A DNA stretch of 64,000 nt from Desulfovibrio legallii (GCF_900102485.1 NZ_FNBX01000014.1:7296-71295); one strand, 5' to 3'. Positions 1-9,892 are shown, numbered from the stretch's first letter. Made by a program: numbers and translations. The notes: generated by a model not told the origin, from the letters alone.

Positions 1-624
<624 letters not shown>

Positions 625-743
625 GAGAGCCTCCCAGAAAAGCCGACCCGGAGTCGGCAAGGGGCACGGCCATGCCGCACAGGCCCCGCCCGCGCCGCAG
701 AGAAAGCGCGACGCGGCAAAGGAGCCGGATCCGCCCCGAAAAG

Positions 744-1052
744 TTAGCCGTTGATGCTTTTGACGCGCAGGGTGGTGCACTCCTGCCGGTGCCCGCGCAG
801 CTTGCGCGAATCGTTGCGCCGCCAGCGCTTAAACACCTTGATCTTGGGGCCGCGCCCTTGCTCCACCACCTCGGCGGTGACGGCCGCGCCGTCCACATAG
901 GGGGCGCCCACCTTGCAGGCATCGCCGCCCAGCAGCAGCACCTTGTCCAGGGAAATCTCGCTGCCGCTCTGGGCCGCGAGCTTTTCCACAACAATCTTGG
1001 AACCTTCTTCGACGCGGTACTGTTTGCCGCCGGTCTCGATAATCGCGTACAT
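744..1052 (-). CDS. rplU: 50S ribosomal protein L21
   Basis: A 102-residue protein starting [20 protein letters not shown], the signature N-terminus of L21, with the family's basic C-terminal part ([20 protein letters not shown]) that binds 23S rRNA. The start is set by a GGAGG Shine-Dalgarno sequence seven bases before the ATG; a longer frame upstream is not used. It is first in the rplU-rpmA-obgE group. A candidate promoter lies just upstream at 1077-1107. Confidence 0.97.
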   Translation of the reverse strand: MYAIIETGGKQYRVEEGSKIVVEKLAAQSGSEISLDKVLLLGGDACKVGAPYVDGAAVTAEVVEQGRGPKIKVFKRWRRNDSRKLRGHRQECTTLRVKSING

Positions 1053-1076
1053 GGTCAACCTCCAAAACGGGAAAAG

Positions 1077-1107
1077 TTTATTTGCCCCAGGAAGCCCCAA
1101 AAGTCAA
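1077..1107 (-). promoter_or_regulatory. Candidate sigma-70-type promoter for rplU-rpmA-obgE
   Basis: On the minus strand a TTGACT box (1102-1107) is followed after 19 nt by AATAAA (1077-1082), 25 nt before the rplU start codon. The -35 match is good; the -10 matches only four of six and the spacing is long, so the call is tentative. Confidence 0.35.
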
Positions 1108-1487
1108 GCCCGTAACCCGATTTTTCCGCATCCGTCCCAAACGGCAGGCCCAATCGGCCTGGAGCGGACAAATCCCCCGGCAGGAACCTTCACGCCGCCG
1201 TGCCCGGAGCGGACCCTTATAAAAAGGAAGGGCAAGGCTGCGCCGCTCCGCGAGCAAGGGGCGGCCAGGCATCTTACGCAGCTTCGCGGAGGACGAAGCG
1301 CCCTCCAGTCCGCGCGGGAGGAACGGCCCGCAACGGGTAGCAATCTTGCTGCAGGCCGGGGTGGGCCGCGCTGCCGGCCAGGCCTCGCGCAGCGGCCGTT
1401 TCCCAGGGCTTCGGGGCAGTTGCCTGCGCCGCCGGCCGCGCCGCCCGCGCGTATTGTTTTCTTCCGGCTTTCGTGTAGCGTGGCGAC
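1108..1487. other. Divergent intergenic region, nothing else recognised
   Basis: 380 nt between the rplU promoter region and the MFS gene. It is GC-rich and several frames are open, but none shows a recognisable protein or a credible ribosome-binding site. It must contain the promoter of the plus-strand MFS-mltG run, which I cannot pinpoint. Confidence 0.4.
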
Positions 1488-2648
1488 ATGGACAAGAAAA
1501 AGATCCTTCTCGTATCCCTGGGGCACCTTTCCTGCGACATCAACGGCGGCGCGCTGCCGGCGGTGCTGCCCTTTCTGCGTTCGGCCTACGGCCTGAGCTA
1601 CCAGGCCACGGGCGGGCTCATGTTCGCCTACTCCTGCCTCTCCTCCCTTATTCAGCCACTGTTCGGCCTGCTGGCCGACCGTTTTTCCAAGCCCTGGTTC
1701 ATCCCGCTGGGCGTGCTGCTGGCGGGCGGCGGGCTGGCCCTGGTGGGCTTCATGACCGGCTATTGGGCCATCTTCTGCGCCATTGTGGTCAGCGGGGTGG
1801 GCGCGGCCCTCTTTCACCCCGAGGGCGCGCGCTTTGCCAACAAAGTCTCCGGCCGGCAAAAGGGCACGGGCCTGAGCCTTTTTTCCATCGGCGGCAACAG
1901 CGGCTTTGTGCTTGGCCCGCTGCTGGCCACGGCCGTGCTGAGCGTCTTCGGCCTGCACGGCACGGCTATTTTTGCCGCCATTGCCCTGACCATGGCCTCC
2001 CTGCTGCTCACGCTCATCTGGCGCATGCGCGCCCCGGCCGGAGAAGGCGGCGGGGCCATAGTCGCGGAAGCGCCGGGGGTTAACAACTGGCCGGAATTTT
2101 CCAAGCTGACCATGGCCATTGTGGCCCGCTCCATCCTGTTTGCGGGCTTCAACACCTTTGTGCCCCTTTACTGGGTCAACGTGCTGGGCCAGTCGCGCAC
2201 GGCCGGGGCCCTGGCCCTGACCTTCTTCTGCACCTGCGGCGTGATCAGCAACTTCTTCGGCGGGCTGCTCTCGGACAAATACGGCTACCGCACCATCATC
2301 CGCCTGGCCTACGCCCTGGTGGCCCCTGTGGTGCTGGCCTTCAGCCTGGCGGACAACGTCTACGCCGCCTGGGCCGTGCTGCCCTTCCTGGGCTTTACCC
2401 TCTACGCGCCTTTCAGCTCCCTGGTGGTGCTGGGCCAGCAGTATCTGGCCAAGAACATCGGCTTTGCCTCAGGCGTCACCCTGGGCCTGGCCACCAGCCT
2501 GGGCGGCGTCATGGCCCCGCTGCTGGGCTGGATAGCCGACCACCAGGGCCTGCCCCGCGCCTTCCAGTGTCTGGCGGCGGTGGCCCTGCTGGGCGCGGTT
2601 TTTGCGTATGCCCTCAAACCTGTGGCTAAGGAGGGGCAGACGGAATGA
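1488..2648 (+). CDS. MFS transporter, FSR (fosmidomycin-resistance) type
   Basis: A 386-residue integral membrane protein with about 12 hydrophobic segments. The N-terminus GHLSCDINGGALPAVLPFL resembles the H-x3-D-x2-GALPALLP opening of the Fsr family, and the loop after TM2 reads GLLADRFSKPW (residues 60-70), the MFS motif A. FHPEGAR (109-115) is another Fsr-like stretch. Fsr proteins are proton-driven exporters of drugs or small metabolites; the real substrate here is unknown. It is the first gene of the plus-strand run, and its stop overlaps the ogt start by four nucleotides (ATGA), so the two are translationally coupled. Confidence 0.8.
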   Translation: MDKKKILLVSLGHLSCDINGGALPAVLPFLRSAYGLSYQATGGLMFAYSCLSSLIQPLFGLLADRFSKPWFIPLGVLLAGGGLALVGFMTGYWAIFCAIVVSGVGAALFHPEGARFANKVSGRQKGTGLSLFSIGGNSGFVLGPLLATAVLSVFGLHGTAIFAAIALTMASLLLTLIWRMRAPAGEGGGAIVAEAPGVNNWPEFSKLTMAIVARSILFAGFNTFVPLYWVNVLGQSRTAGALALTFFCTCGVISNFFGGLLSDKYGYRTIIRLAYALVAPVVLAFSLADNVYAAWAVLPFLGFTLYAPFSSLVVLGQQYLAKNIGFASGVTLGLATSLGGVMAPLLGWIADHQGLPRAFQCLAAVALLGAVFAYALKPVAKEGQTE

Positions 2649-3133
2649 CGTATGCTCTCGTCCGTCGCCTGCCGCTCCTGGGGCGGGTACGCCTTGTGGA
2701 GGCGGACAGCGCCCTTGTCCGACTGGATCTGGAAGGCAAGGGGGCGCTCCCGCCCCTGCCGCAGGCGGAAGAACGCGCCACGCCCCTGCTGGAGGCGGCC
2801 GCAGCCCAGCTTGCGGATTACCTGGCGGGCGCACGCCGCGCCTTTGACCTGCCCCTGGCCCCCAAGGGCACGGATTTTCAAAAAAAAGTCTGGCGGGCGC
2901 TGCTGGCTATTCCCTACGGCGAAACCCGCGCCTACAAAGCGATCGCCGCGGCCGTGGGCTCCCCGCGCGCCTGCCGGGCCGTGGGCCTGGCCAACAACCG
3001 CAACCCCATTGCCGTGATCATCCCCTGCCACCGCGTCATCGGCGCGGACGGCCGCCTGGGGGGCTACGGCGGCGGTCTGGAACTCAAGGCGGCGCTGCTG
3101 CGGCTGGAACAGGAGGCTGCGGGCCGCGGCTGA
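2645..3133 (+). CDS. ogt: Methylated-DNA--protein-cysteine methyltransferase
   Basis: A 162-residue Ogt/MGMT suicide repair protein that removes methyl groups from O6-methylguanine. The active-site motif PCHRV is at residues 127-131 with the acceptor cysteine at 128, and the helix-turn-helix arginine-finger region SPRACRAVGLANNRNP precedes it. The segment DFQKKVWRALLAIPYGETRAY is the conserved start of the DNA-binding domain. Its ATG overlaps the stop of the upstream exporter. Length is typical of Ogt without an Ada domain. Confidence 0.93.
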   Translation: MTYALVRRLPLLGRVRLVEADSALVRLDLEGKGALPPLPQAEERATPLLEAAAAQLADYLAGARRAFDLPLAPKGTDFQKKVWRALLAIPYGETRAYKAIAAAVGSPRACRAVGLANNRNPIAVIIPCHRVIGADGRLGGYGGGLELKAALLRLEQEAAGRG

Positions 3134-3365
3134 ACGCGCCCCGCAGCATCGCGCCCCTGTGCCGCCCGGCCCAATGCCGCGCACCCTGCGGCACGTCCTG
3201 TCGCCGGCCCGCACGCTCCGTCCCGCCCTGACACGGCCCCTTCGCGCCCCGTTGCCGGGCCGTTGGCGCCCCCAAAACGTCCGCCGCCCCACGCGCAGCG
3301 CCCCCAGGATGCAGGAAAACCGCAGCTGCCGCCGCGCCGCCCACCCTTGCCGGGAGGGCGGGAAC

Positions 3366-4055
3366 ATGGTACCCGCTTCTATGCTCAACTTCGACCTGAC
3401 CCATGCCCTGAATCTTCTGGCCGTAGCCGCCGTGCCCGCCCTGCTGGGCATCATTCTGCACGAGGTGGCCCACGGCTGGGTTGCGGCCCGCTGCGGCGAC
3501 CCCACCGCGCGCATGCTGGGGCGGCTCACGCTCAACCCCCTGCCGCACATTGATCCTGTAGGCCTCCTGGTCTTTGGCCTCACCAGCCTCACGGGCAGTT
3601 TTGTCTTCGGCTGGGCCAAGCCCGTGCCCGTCAACCCGCGCTACTTCCGCAAGCCCGCCCGCGACATGATGCTGGTGGCCCTGGCCGGGCCCATGACCAA
3701 CTTTCTGCTGGCCGGGCTCTGCGGCCTGCTGCTCTGGCTCACGCTCACCCTGCTGCCGCCCCTGCAGTGGCAGCACAGCACGGGCTACATCTTTGCCCTC
3801 AAAACCCTCCAGGCCGGGGTGATCATCAACTTTGGCCTGGCCTGGCTCAACCTGCTGCCCATTCCGCCGCTGGACGGCAGCAAGGTTGTGGCCTATTTTC
3901 TGCCCATGAAGGCGGCCCTGCGCTACCTGAGCGTGGAGCGCTACGGCTTTGTGATCCTCCTGGCCCTGCTCTTTACCGGGCTGCTGGGCCAGGTGCTCGG
4001 CCCTCTGGTAAGCGGCAGCGCCGTGGGCCTTTTGTCCCTGCTGGGTATTCTGTAA
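3366..4055 (+). CDS. Site-2 protease family zinc metalloprotease (M50)
   Basis: A 229-residue polytopic membrane protein with the zinc-binding HEVAH at residues 32-36 and the second metal ligand region LLPIPPLDGSK (LDG at 169-171), which define the small rhomboid-like/S2P M50 group. Short M50 proteins of this kind cleave membrane-embedded substrates; the target here is unknown. The start is chosen for the GGGAGG ribosome-binding site eight bases before ATG at 3366; the frame is open further upstream but without a plausible start. It ends 16 nt before trpS. Confidence 0.88.
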   Translation: MVPASMLNFDLTHALNLLAVAAVPALLGIILHEVAHGWVAARCGDPTARMLGRLTLNPLPHIDPVGLLVFGLTSLTGSFVFGWAKPVPVNPRYFRKPARDMMLVALAGPMTNFLLAGLCGLLLWLTLTLLPPLQWQHSTGYIFALKTLQAGVIINFGLAWLNLLPIPPLDGSKVVAYFLPMKAALRYLSVERYGFVILLALLFTGLLGQVLGPLVSGSAVGLLSLLGIL

Positions 4056-4071
4056 GGAAAGGAATCTGCTG

Positions 4072-5058
4072 ATGAACGGCAAACCGCGCACTGTTTCCGG
4101 CATGCGGCCCACGGGCCCTCTGCACCTCGGCCACTACTTCGGCGTGCTCAAAAACTGGGTGGAACTGCAACACACGGAAGAAGCCTACTTCTTTGTGGCC
4201 GACTGGCACGCCCTGACCAGCGACTACGCCGACCCTTCCAAAATCCGCCGCAATATCCATGAAATGGTCAAAGACTGGATCGGTGCCGGCCTGAACCCGG
4301 AAAAGTGCGTCATCTTCCGCCAGTCTCACGTCAAGCAGCATGCGGAGCTTTCTCTGCTGCTCTCCATGATCACCTCCGTCTCCTGGCTGGAGCGCAACCC
4401 CACCTACAAAGAGCAGCAGCAGCAGATCAGCAACAAAGACCTGGGCAACGCGGGCTTCCTCTGCTATCCCGTGCTCATGGCCGCGGATATCCTCATGTAC
4501 CGGCCCCACGGCGTGCCAGTGGGCGAAGACCAGCTGCCCCACATGGAGCTGACCCGCGAGATCGCCCGGCGCTTCAACAATTTTTACGGCGAGCTTTTCC
4601 CCGAACCCCAGGCCATGCTCACCCCGGCGGCCAAATGCCCCGGCCTGGACGGCCGCAAGATGTCCAAAAGCTACAATAACGGCATCTTCCTCTCGGACCG
4701 CATGGACGACATCACCGAAAAAGTGCGCGGCATGTTTACGGATAAAGCCCGCCTGCGCCGCGCAGACCCCGGCAACCCCGACGTCTGCAACCTCTTCCCC
4801 TACCATGTGCTGCTGAGCAGCGCCGAAGAGCAGGCCCAGATCCGCCAGGGCTGTACCAGCGCGCAACTGGGCTGCGTGGACTGCAAAAAAATATTCCTCA
4901 AAAATCTCGCCACGTTCCTGGAGCCTCTGCAGGAACGTCGCAATGCCGTGGAGGCCCGGCCCGGCGCTGTGGAAGAAATCCTGGAGCGCGGCAATGCCCG
5001 CGCCCGCGAGTTTGCGGAACAGACCATGGAACTGGCGCGCGAAAAAATGGGGCTCTGA
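4072..5058 (+). CDS. trpS: Tryptophan--tRNA ligase
   Basis: A 328-residue class I aminoacyl-tRNA synthetase. The HIGH-type motif is HLGH at residues 18-21 and the KMSKS motif is at 196-200 (GRKMSKSYNN). Between them lie the conserved GEDQLPHMELTREIARRFN and LMAADILMY segments of TrpRS. Length is typical of bacterial TrpRS. It lies between the S2P protease and ruvX; the next start codon comes one base after its stop. Confidence 0.97.
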   Translation: MNGKPRTVSGMRPTGPLHLGHYFGVLKNWVELQHTEEAYFFVADWHALTSDYADPSKIRRNIHEMVKDWIGAGLNPEKCVIFRQSHVKQHAELSLLLSMITSVSWLERNPTYKEQQQQISNKDLGNAGFLCYPVLMAADILMYRPHGVPVGEDQLPHMELTREIARRFNNFYGELFPEPQAMLTPAAKCPGLDGRKMSKSYNNGIFLSDRMDDITEKVRGMFTDKARLRRADPGNPDVCNLFPYHVLLSSAEEQAQIRQGCTSAQLGCVDCKKIFLKNLATFLEPLQERRNAVEARPGAVEEILERGNARAREFAEQTMELAREKMGL

Positions 5059-5059
5059 T

Positions 5060-5497
5060 GTGAAGCTGGTGGCCGTGGACTACGGCCTGGCCCGCACAGG
5101 CCTAGCCGTGTCCGACCCGGAAGAGCGGCTGGCCTTTCCCCTGCGCACCCTGCGCCTGGCCGACCACCCCGACCGCAAGGCCCTGCTGGACGCCCTGGCC
5201 GAGGCCATTGCCGCAACCGGGGCCCAGGCCGTGGTTATGGGCCTGCCCCTCTTGCCCGACGGGGAGGAAAGCCTGACCACCAGGCAGGTGCGCAACGTGA
5301 CCAGACGCCTGCAGCGCCGCGTGCCCCTGCCCTTCTACTTTATGCCCGAGGAGCTGAGCTCTGAGGAGGCCTGGGCCGACCTGCGGGAGGCCGGGCTTGA
5401 CGCGCGGCGCCGCAAAGCTGTGCTGGACCAGCAGGCCGCCGTGCGCATTCTGGAATCTTTTCTGGCCCTTGCGCCGCAACAGCGGAGACCGGCATGA
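5060..5497 (+). CDS. ruvX: Pre-16S rRNA maturation nuclease RuvX/YqgF
   Basis: A 145-residue RNase-H-fold protein beginning at a GTG codon (VKLVAVDYGLARTGLAVSD), with the catalytic Asp at position 7 and the C-terminal LDQQAAVRILESFL motif carrying the other acidic residues. YqgF matures the 5' end of 16S rRNA. GTG at 5060 is preferred because upstream codons in this frame lie inside trpS and the family starts just before the first beta-strand. Its stop overlaps the mltG ATG by four bases. Confidence 0.9.
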   Translation: MKLVAVDYGLARTGLAVSDPEERLAFPLRTLRLADHPDRKALLDALAEAIAATGAQAVVMGLPLLPDGEESLTTRQVRNVTRRLQRRVPLPFYFMPEELSSEEAWADLREAGLDARRRKAVLDQQAAVRILESFLALAPQQRRPA

Positions 5498-6531
5498 AAA
5501 CCTTTCTGCGTCTTGTGGGCGTGATCCTGCTGCTGGCCGTGGCCGGCGGCGGCTGGCTGGCCTGGGAGGCCCACACCTTTCTGACTACCCCGCCCGCCAC
5601 GCCGGGCAAGGAAGCCTTTTTTGACGTGGCCCCCGGCGCGCGCCTGGATCAGGTGGCCGCCAACCTGGCCCGCGAGGGCCTGGTGACCGACGCCCGCCGC
5701 TTTGGCTACCTGGCCCGCTATAAAAAATGGGAGAACCGCCTCCAGGCCGGGCGCTTTGCCCTCAATACCGGCTGGACGCCCGACAAGGTGCTGGATACCC
5801 TGGTCAACGGGCAGCCCGTGCTCTTCCGCGTCACCGTGCCCGAAGGCCTTACCTGGTGGCAGACGGGCCGCCTGCTGGAAGAAGCCGGCCTGGCGCGCTT
5901 CGAGGACTTCCGCAAGGTGATCATGGACCCGGACTTCCTGCGCCACTACGGCATCCCCTTTGCCACGGCCGAGGGCTTTCTTATGCCCGACACCTACCTG
6001 CTGAAAAAAGGCGACGCGCTGGACCTGGCCCAGGCCAGGGCCGTAGCCGGACGCATGGTGGACAACTTCTGGCGCAAAACCGCCGCCGTCTGGCCCGGAG
6101 GCAAAAAACCCGCCGCGGCCGACCTTAAAACCTGGGTCGTCCTGGCCTCAGTGGTGGAAAAGGAAACCGCCGTGGAAGCCGAACGCCCCCGCGTGGCCGG
6201 CGTGTACCAGAACCGCCTGCAAAAGGGCATGCTCCTCCAGGCCGACCCCACCGTCATCTACGGCCTGGGCCCGGCCTTTGACGGCAACCTGCGCCGCAGC
6301 CAGCTGGACGACCCCGCCAATCCCTACAATACCTACCAGCGGCCTGGCCTGCCGCCAGGGCCCATCTGCTCCTTCGGCCTCACGGCCCTTGCCGCCGCCG
6401 TGCAGCCCGAAGCCCACAACTACCTCTACTTTGTCGCCAAAACCGACGGCGGGGAACACGTCTTCAGCACGAACCTCAACGACCACAACAAGGCCGTGCG
6501 CCAATACCTGCAAAACCGGCGCAAACGCTGA
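5494..6531 (+). CDS. mltG: Endolytic murein transglycosylase MltG
   Basis: A 345-residue inner-membrane protein with one N-terminal membrane anchor (about residues 4-24) and a periplasmic YceG domain. The catalytic glutamate is in SVVEKET (Glu222), and the family motifs EGFLMPDTY (160-168), YQNRL and ADPTVIYG are present. MltG cuts nascent glycan strands and sets their length. It is coupled to ruvX by an ATGA overlap, and the trpS-ruvX-mltG order suggests one transcript. Confidence 0.95.
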   Translation: MKTFLRLVGVILLLAVAGGGWLAWEAHTFLTTPPATPGKEAFFDVAPGARLDQVAANLAREGLVTDARRFGYLARYKKWENRLQAGRFALNTGWTPDKVLDTLVNGQPVLFRVTVPEGLTWWQTGRLLEEAGLARFEDFRKVIMDPDFLRHYGIPFATAEGFLMPDTYLLKKGDALDLAQARAVAGRMVDNFWRKTAAVWPGGKKPAAADLKTWVVLASVVEKETAVEAERPRVAGVYQNRLQKGMLLQADPTVIYGLGPAFDGNLRRSQLDDPANPYNTYQRPGLPPGPICSFGLTALAAAVQPEAHNYLYFVAKTDGGEHVFSTNLNDHNKAVRQYLQNRRKR

Positions 6532-6560
6532 TTCCCCCGCAACGTCACAAGGAGGCCACT

Positions 6561-6797
6561 GTGAAGTACCTGATCGTTGAAGATTTCTCCGGCCAGGCCG
6601 TGCCCTTCATCTTCCCCCGCCGCGTGGACCACAGCGACATGCGCGAGCAACTCCCCTACAGCCGCGTCATCGCCGCCGGCTTTGTGGAGCTGGGCCCCCA
6701 GGGCTTTATCTGCTCCGGCAGCAACCCGGAACTGGGCCTTGCCTCCCGCCCCGCAGAAGACGCCGCCATCATAGCCGAAGCCCTGCGCCAACGCTGA
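6561..6797 (+). CDS. Small conserved hypothetical protein
   Basis: A 78-residue soluble protein starting at GTG, ten bases after a clear GGAGG. It begins MKYLIVEDFSGQAVPFIFP and contains the stretch SRVIAAGFVELGPQGFICSGSN. I recognise no domain. The good ribosome-binding site, the 29-nt gap from mltG and normal codon use support a real gene. It resembles the short last-in-operon proteins found in this lineage. A long hairpin repeat lies just downstream. Confidence 0.7.
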   Translation: MKYLIVEDFSGQAVPFIFPRRVDHSDMREQLPYSRVIAAGFVELGPQGFICSGSNPELGLASRPAEDAAIIAEALRQR

Positions 6798-6824
6798 CCC
6801 AGCGGGCGGCGTTGGGGAATTTTT

Positions 6825-6899
6825 TTGGGTGGGGGGAAGGGAACTTTTGTGAACAAAAGTTCCCTTCCCCCCACACCCCCCATCCTTCAAAAAACTTTT
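6825..6899. repeat. Repeat family 1, copy A: long hairpin, likely bidirectional terminator
   Basis: Arms at 6831-6850 and 6853-6872 pair perfectly over 20 bp around a two-base loop; the core is ACTTTTGT-GA-ACAAAAGT flanked by G-rich and C-rich runs. The 3' flank carries the family's CCATCCTTCAAAAAAC block. It lies between convergent genes, 27 nt after the small hypothetical gene and 78 nt from the end of the CBS-domain gene. Confidence 0.85.
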
Positions 6900-6949
6900 C
6901 TTCCCCCAGGCCCGCGCAGGCATCTCCAGCGGGCATGATGGAGCGCGCC

Positions 6950-7987
6950 TTACGCCTTGCCGCGGGTGACGGCCTCCCGGCGGCGGCGGGCCAGGGCGCG
7001 CAGGTCTTCCACATTGTCGCTCTCGTCCACAATCTCGCTGCCGAGGATCTCTTCCAGCACGTCTTCCAGCGAAACCACCCCTGAAAGCCCGCCGTACTCG
7101 TCCAGCACGGCAAAAAGATGCTCGTGGGCCTCCAGCATCTCGCGCAGGAGCACGTCCAGGGTCTGATTTTCCAGAATAAAATTGATGGGCCGCATAACGG
7201 CGGCGAGCTGCGCGCCGCCCTGGCCGTCGTGCAAGCTGCGGGCCAGGGCGCGGCGCTCCACAAAGCCCACGATGTCTTCGTTGTTGTCGCCGTACACGGG
7301 CACGCGGCTGAAATGCCAGATGCGCGGATCCTTGTAGGCGTCTTCCACGGTTTCGGTTTCCGGCAAAGAAAAGACCACGGTGCGCGGGGTCATAATGTCG
7401 TAGACGCGCTTCTGGTCCAGGGCCAGCACGTTGCGGATAAAGGCTTCCTCATAGGGCTTGATGCGCCCGGCCTGGCGCGAAAGGCTGGCCACGGCGCGGA
7501 TGTCGTCTTCCGAAACCACCGGCCCGGCCGCGCGGGGCCGCACCACCAGCCGACTGATGCCGTCGGTAATCCAGAGAACCGGGGTCAGCAGCCGGGTGAC
7601 CACCGCCAGGGGCCGGGCCATGGCCACGGCAATGGCTTCCGTGTGGGCCACGCCCAGGCTTTTGGGCAGAATTTCGCCCATCACCAGCACCAGGCCCGTA
7701 AAGCCCACGGCAAACAGGGCGGTGAAATCCGGGCCGAATGCGGCCAGAAAAGCCGCGCCGGCCACCGTGGCCCCGGCCGTGTTGGCAATGGTGTTGAGGG
7801 TAAGGATGGCGGCAATGGGCCGGTTGACGTCCAGCCGCAGCTTATAGAGCGCCGCCCCTGCCGGGCGGCCGGAACGCCGCAGCCGTTCAATGGCGGACCA
7901 GGGCAGGGAATAGAGCACCGATTCCGCCAGCGAGCACAAAAAAGATACGGCAATGGCCAAGGTGATGGAGAGCACAAGGGTCAGCAT
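6950..7987 (-). CDS. CNNM transmembrane / CBS-pair protein (HlyC/CorC-like)
   Basis: A 345-residue membrane protein. The N-terminal half (about 1-185) is a DUF21/CNNM domain with four hydrophobic segments and the conserved NTIANTAGATVAGA and VMGEILPKSLG stretches. The C-terminal part (about 205-315) is a CBS-domain pair ending HLFAVLDEYGGLSGVVSLEDVLEEILG. Relatives transport or sense Mg2+/Co2+. The usual extra C-terminal CorC_HlyC domain is missing: the protein stops about 30 residues after the second CBS. The start at 7987 has an AGGAA ribosome-binding site. Confidence 0.88.
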   Translation of the reverse strand: MLTLVLSITLAIAVSFLCSLAESVLYSLPWSAIERLRRSGRPAGAALYKLRLDVNRPIAAILTLNTIANTAGATVAGAAFLAAFGPDFTALFAVGFTGLVLVMGEILPKSLGVAHTEAIAVAMARPLAVVTRLLTPVLWITDGISRLVVRPRAAGPVVSEDDIRAVASLSRQAGRIKPYEEAFIRNVLALDQKRVYDIMTPRTVVFSLPETETVEDAYKDPRIWHFSRVPVYGDNNEDIVGFVERRALARSLHDGQGGAQLAAVMRPINFILENQTLDVLLREMLEAHEHLFAVLDEYGGLSGVVSLEDVLEEILGSEIVDESDNVEDLRALARRRREAVTRGKA

Positions 7988-8171
7988 GTGGGGTTCCTGC
8001 AAGGAAGTCCGGGGCCGCAGGCCCCGGCAGGGCCAGCATAAGCCGTGCGGGGGCCGCTGGCAACGGCTGCGTGCAACGTTCGGGGAGGGGCCGCGCCCCT
8101 GAAGCGTTGCGGCCCCCACGGCCCTGCCGTCTCCCAGGGTACGGCCCTGCGTCCCCTGAGGAGAGCAAAAT

Positions 8172-8239
8172 TTTTTGAAGGGGTTGGGGGCGTGTGGGGG
8201 AAGGGGGGACTTTTGTTCACAAAAGTTCCCCCTCCCCCC
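8172..8239 (-). repeat. Repeat family 1, copy B: hairpin after ggt
   Basis: Inverted repeat with the ACTTTTGT/ACAAAAGT core and G-rich outer arms (about 8195-8239), in minus orientation 30 nt after the ggt stop. The TTCAAAAAAT block that follows it in copy A is also present (8168-8180, minus strand). Probable ggt terminator. Confidence 0.8.
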
Positions 8240-8269
8240 GCAGAAACGTTCCCCTCCCTTTGCTTCCCC

Positions 8270-9892
8270 TTAATAACAGGCGATATTGCTGTCTGTGCGG
8301 GGTTCTGTCGCGCCTACCAGCACGTTGTTGTCCAGGCGCAGGATCATCTGCCCGCGGCCAAAGGAGACGCTTTGGAGGGCCACTTCCGTCTCATGGCCGC
8401 GAGCGGCCAGCTGGCGGGCGGTTTCTATGGGGAAGGAGGGTTCCACCAGAAAACGGCGGTCGCCCACCCACTGCCAGCGGGGCGCGTCCAGGGCCTGTTG
8501 CGGATTGAGCTTGTAGTCCACAAGGTTGCACATGACCTGCACATGGCCCTGCGGCTGCATATAGGCCCCCATGACGCCCATGGGGCCCACGGGCCGTCCG
8601 CCCTGGGTGATGAAGGCGGGGATGATGGTGTGGTAGGTTTTTTTGCCGGGCCTGAGACAGTTGGCATGGCTGGGATCGAGGGAGAAATCCGCCCCGCGGT
8701 TCTGCAGGGCAATGCCCGTATCGCGCACCACGATGCCGGAGCCAAAGCCCATATAGTTGCTTTGGATATAGGAGACCATGTTGCCGTGCCCGTCGGCGGC
8801 GCAGAGGTAGACCGTGCCGCCCCGGGGCAGTTCCACGGGCGCGGGCAGGGCGGCGCGGTCTGTAATCTGGCGGGCGCGGGCCGCGCCGAAGGCCGGGTCG
8901 AGAAAAGCATGGTAGTCCACGCTCATGTGGCGGCTGTCCGTCACATAGCGGCGGCTGTCGGCAAAGGCCAGCTTCATGGCTTCCCACTGCAGGTGCCGGG
9001 CCTCCGCCTCAGGGAGGGTTCCCAGGGGAAATTCCTTGAGAATGTTGAGCGCCATAAGGGCCGTGATGCCCTGGCCGTTGGGCGGGATTTCCCACAGCTC
9101 ATAGCCGCGGTAGGCCACGCTGATGGGCTCCACCCACTGGGGCTGGAAGGCCGCCAGATCCGCGGCCGTCAGGAAGCCGTGGAAGGCGGCGCTTTCCGCA
9201 GCTATGCGCGCGGCCAGATCGCCGCGGTAAAAATCTTCGCCCTGGCTTTGGGCAATGGCCGTGAGGCTGCGGGCGTGATCGGGCAGGCGCACGATTGCAC
9301 CCGCCTGCGGAGGCTGCCCCTGCGGGACAAAGGTGCTGTACCAGGCGGCAAATTCCGGGCCGGTGCAGTGGGCGCGCAGCTTCTGAAAGGCTTCGTTCCA
9401 CAGAAAGGCCAGCATGGGCGGCACGGGGTAGCCTTCTGCGGCATAGGTTATGGCCGGTTCCAGCAGGGTGGGGAAAGGCAGCTTGCCGAAGCGGGCGGAA
9501 AGGGCGGCCCAGGCCGCCACGGCTCCGGGCACGGTGACGGGCGTCCAGCCGTAGCGCGGCATGGCTGCGCCGCCGTGGCGGGCCAGGACTTTTTCTATGG
9601 AAATGGCCTGGGGCGCGGGGCCGCTGGCGTTGAGGCCGTGCAGGGCTTCGCCGTGCCAGACCAGGGCGAAGGCGTCGCTGCCCAGCCCGTTGGAGGTGGG
9701 CTCCAGCACGGTAAGGGCCGCGGCCGTGGCCACGATGGCGTCCACGGCGTTGCCGCCCTGGCGCAGCATGGCAAGGCCCGCCGCGGCGGCCAGCGCCGAG
9801 GAGGAGGCCACCATGCCGTTGCGGGCGTAGACGGGAATGCGTCGGGAGGGATAGGGCGCGTAGAGCGGGTCGAAATCAAAGGGCTGGCGCAT
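8270..9892 (-). CDS. ggt: Gamma-glutamyltransferase family protein
   Basis: A 540-residue Ntn-hydrolase precursor. The autoprocessing and catalytic threonine is Thr360 in RGGTVYLCAADGHGNMVS, at the junction of the large and small subunits. GGNAVDAIVATAAALTVLEP (47-65) and NGLGSDAF are family motifs of the large subunit. There is no signal peptide, so it appears cytoplasmic, unlike classical periplasmic GGT. Members include glutathione hydrolases and related acylases, so the exact substrate is open. It stands alone between the CBS protein and the dehydrogenase, with repeat copy B as the likely terminator. Confidence 0.88.
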   Translation of the reverse strand: MRQPFDFDPLYAPYPSRRIPVYARNGMVASSSALAAAAGLAMLRQGGNAVDAIVATAAALTVLEPTSNGLGSDAFALVWHGEALHGLNASGPAPQAISIEKVLARHGGAAMPRYGWTPVTVPGAVAAWAALSARFGKLPFPTLLEPAITYAAEGYPVPPMLAFLWNEAFQKLRAHCTGPEFAAWYSTFVPQGQPPQAGAIVRLPDHARSLTAIAQSQGEDFYRGDLAARIAAESAAFHGFLTAADLAAFQPQWVEPISVAYRGYELWEIPPNGQGITALMALNILKEFPLGTLPEAEARHLQWEAMKLAFADSRRYVTDSRHMSVDYHAFLDPAFGAARARQITDRAALPAPVELPRGGTVYLCAADGHGNMVSYIQSNYMGFGSGIVVRDTGIALQNRGADFSLDPSHANCLRPGKKTYHTIIPAFITQGGRPVGPMGVMGAYMQPQGHVQVMCNLVDYKLNPQQALDAPRWQWVGDRRFLVEPSFPIETARQLAARGHETEVALQSVSFGRGQMILRLDNNVLVGATEPRTDSNIACY

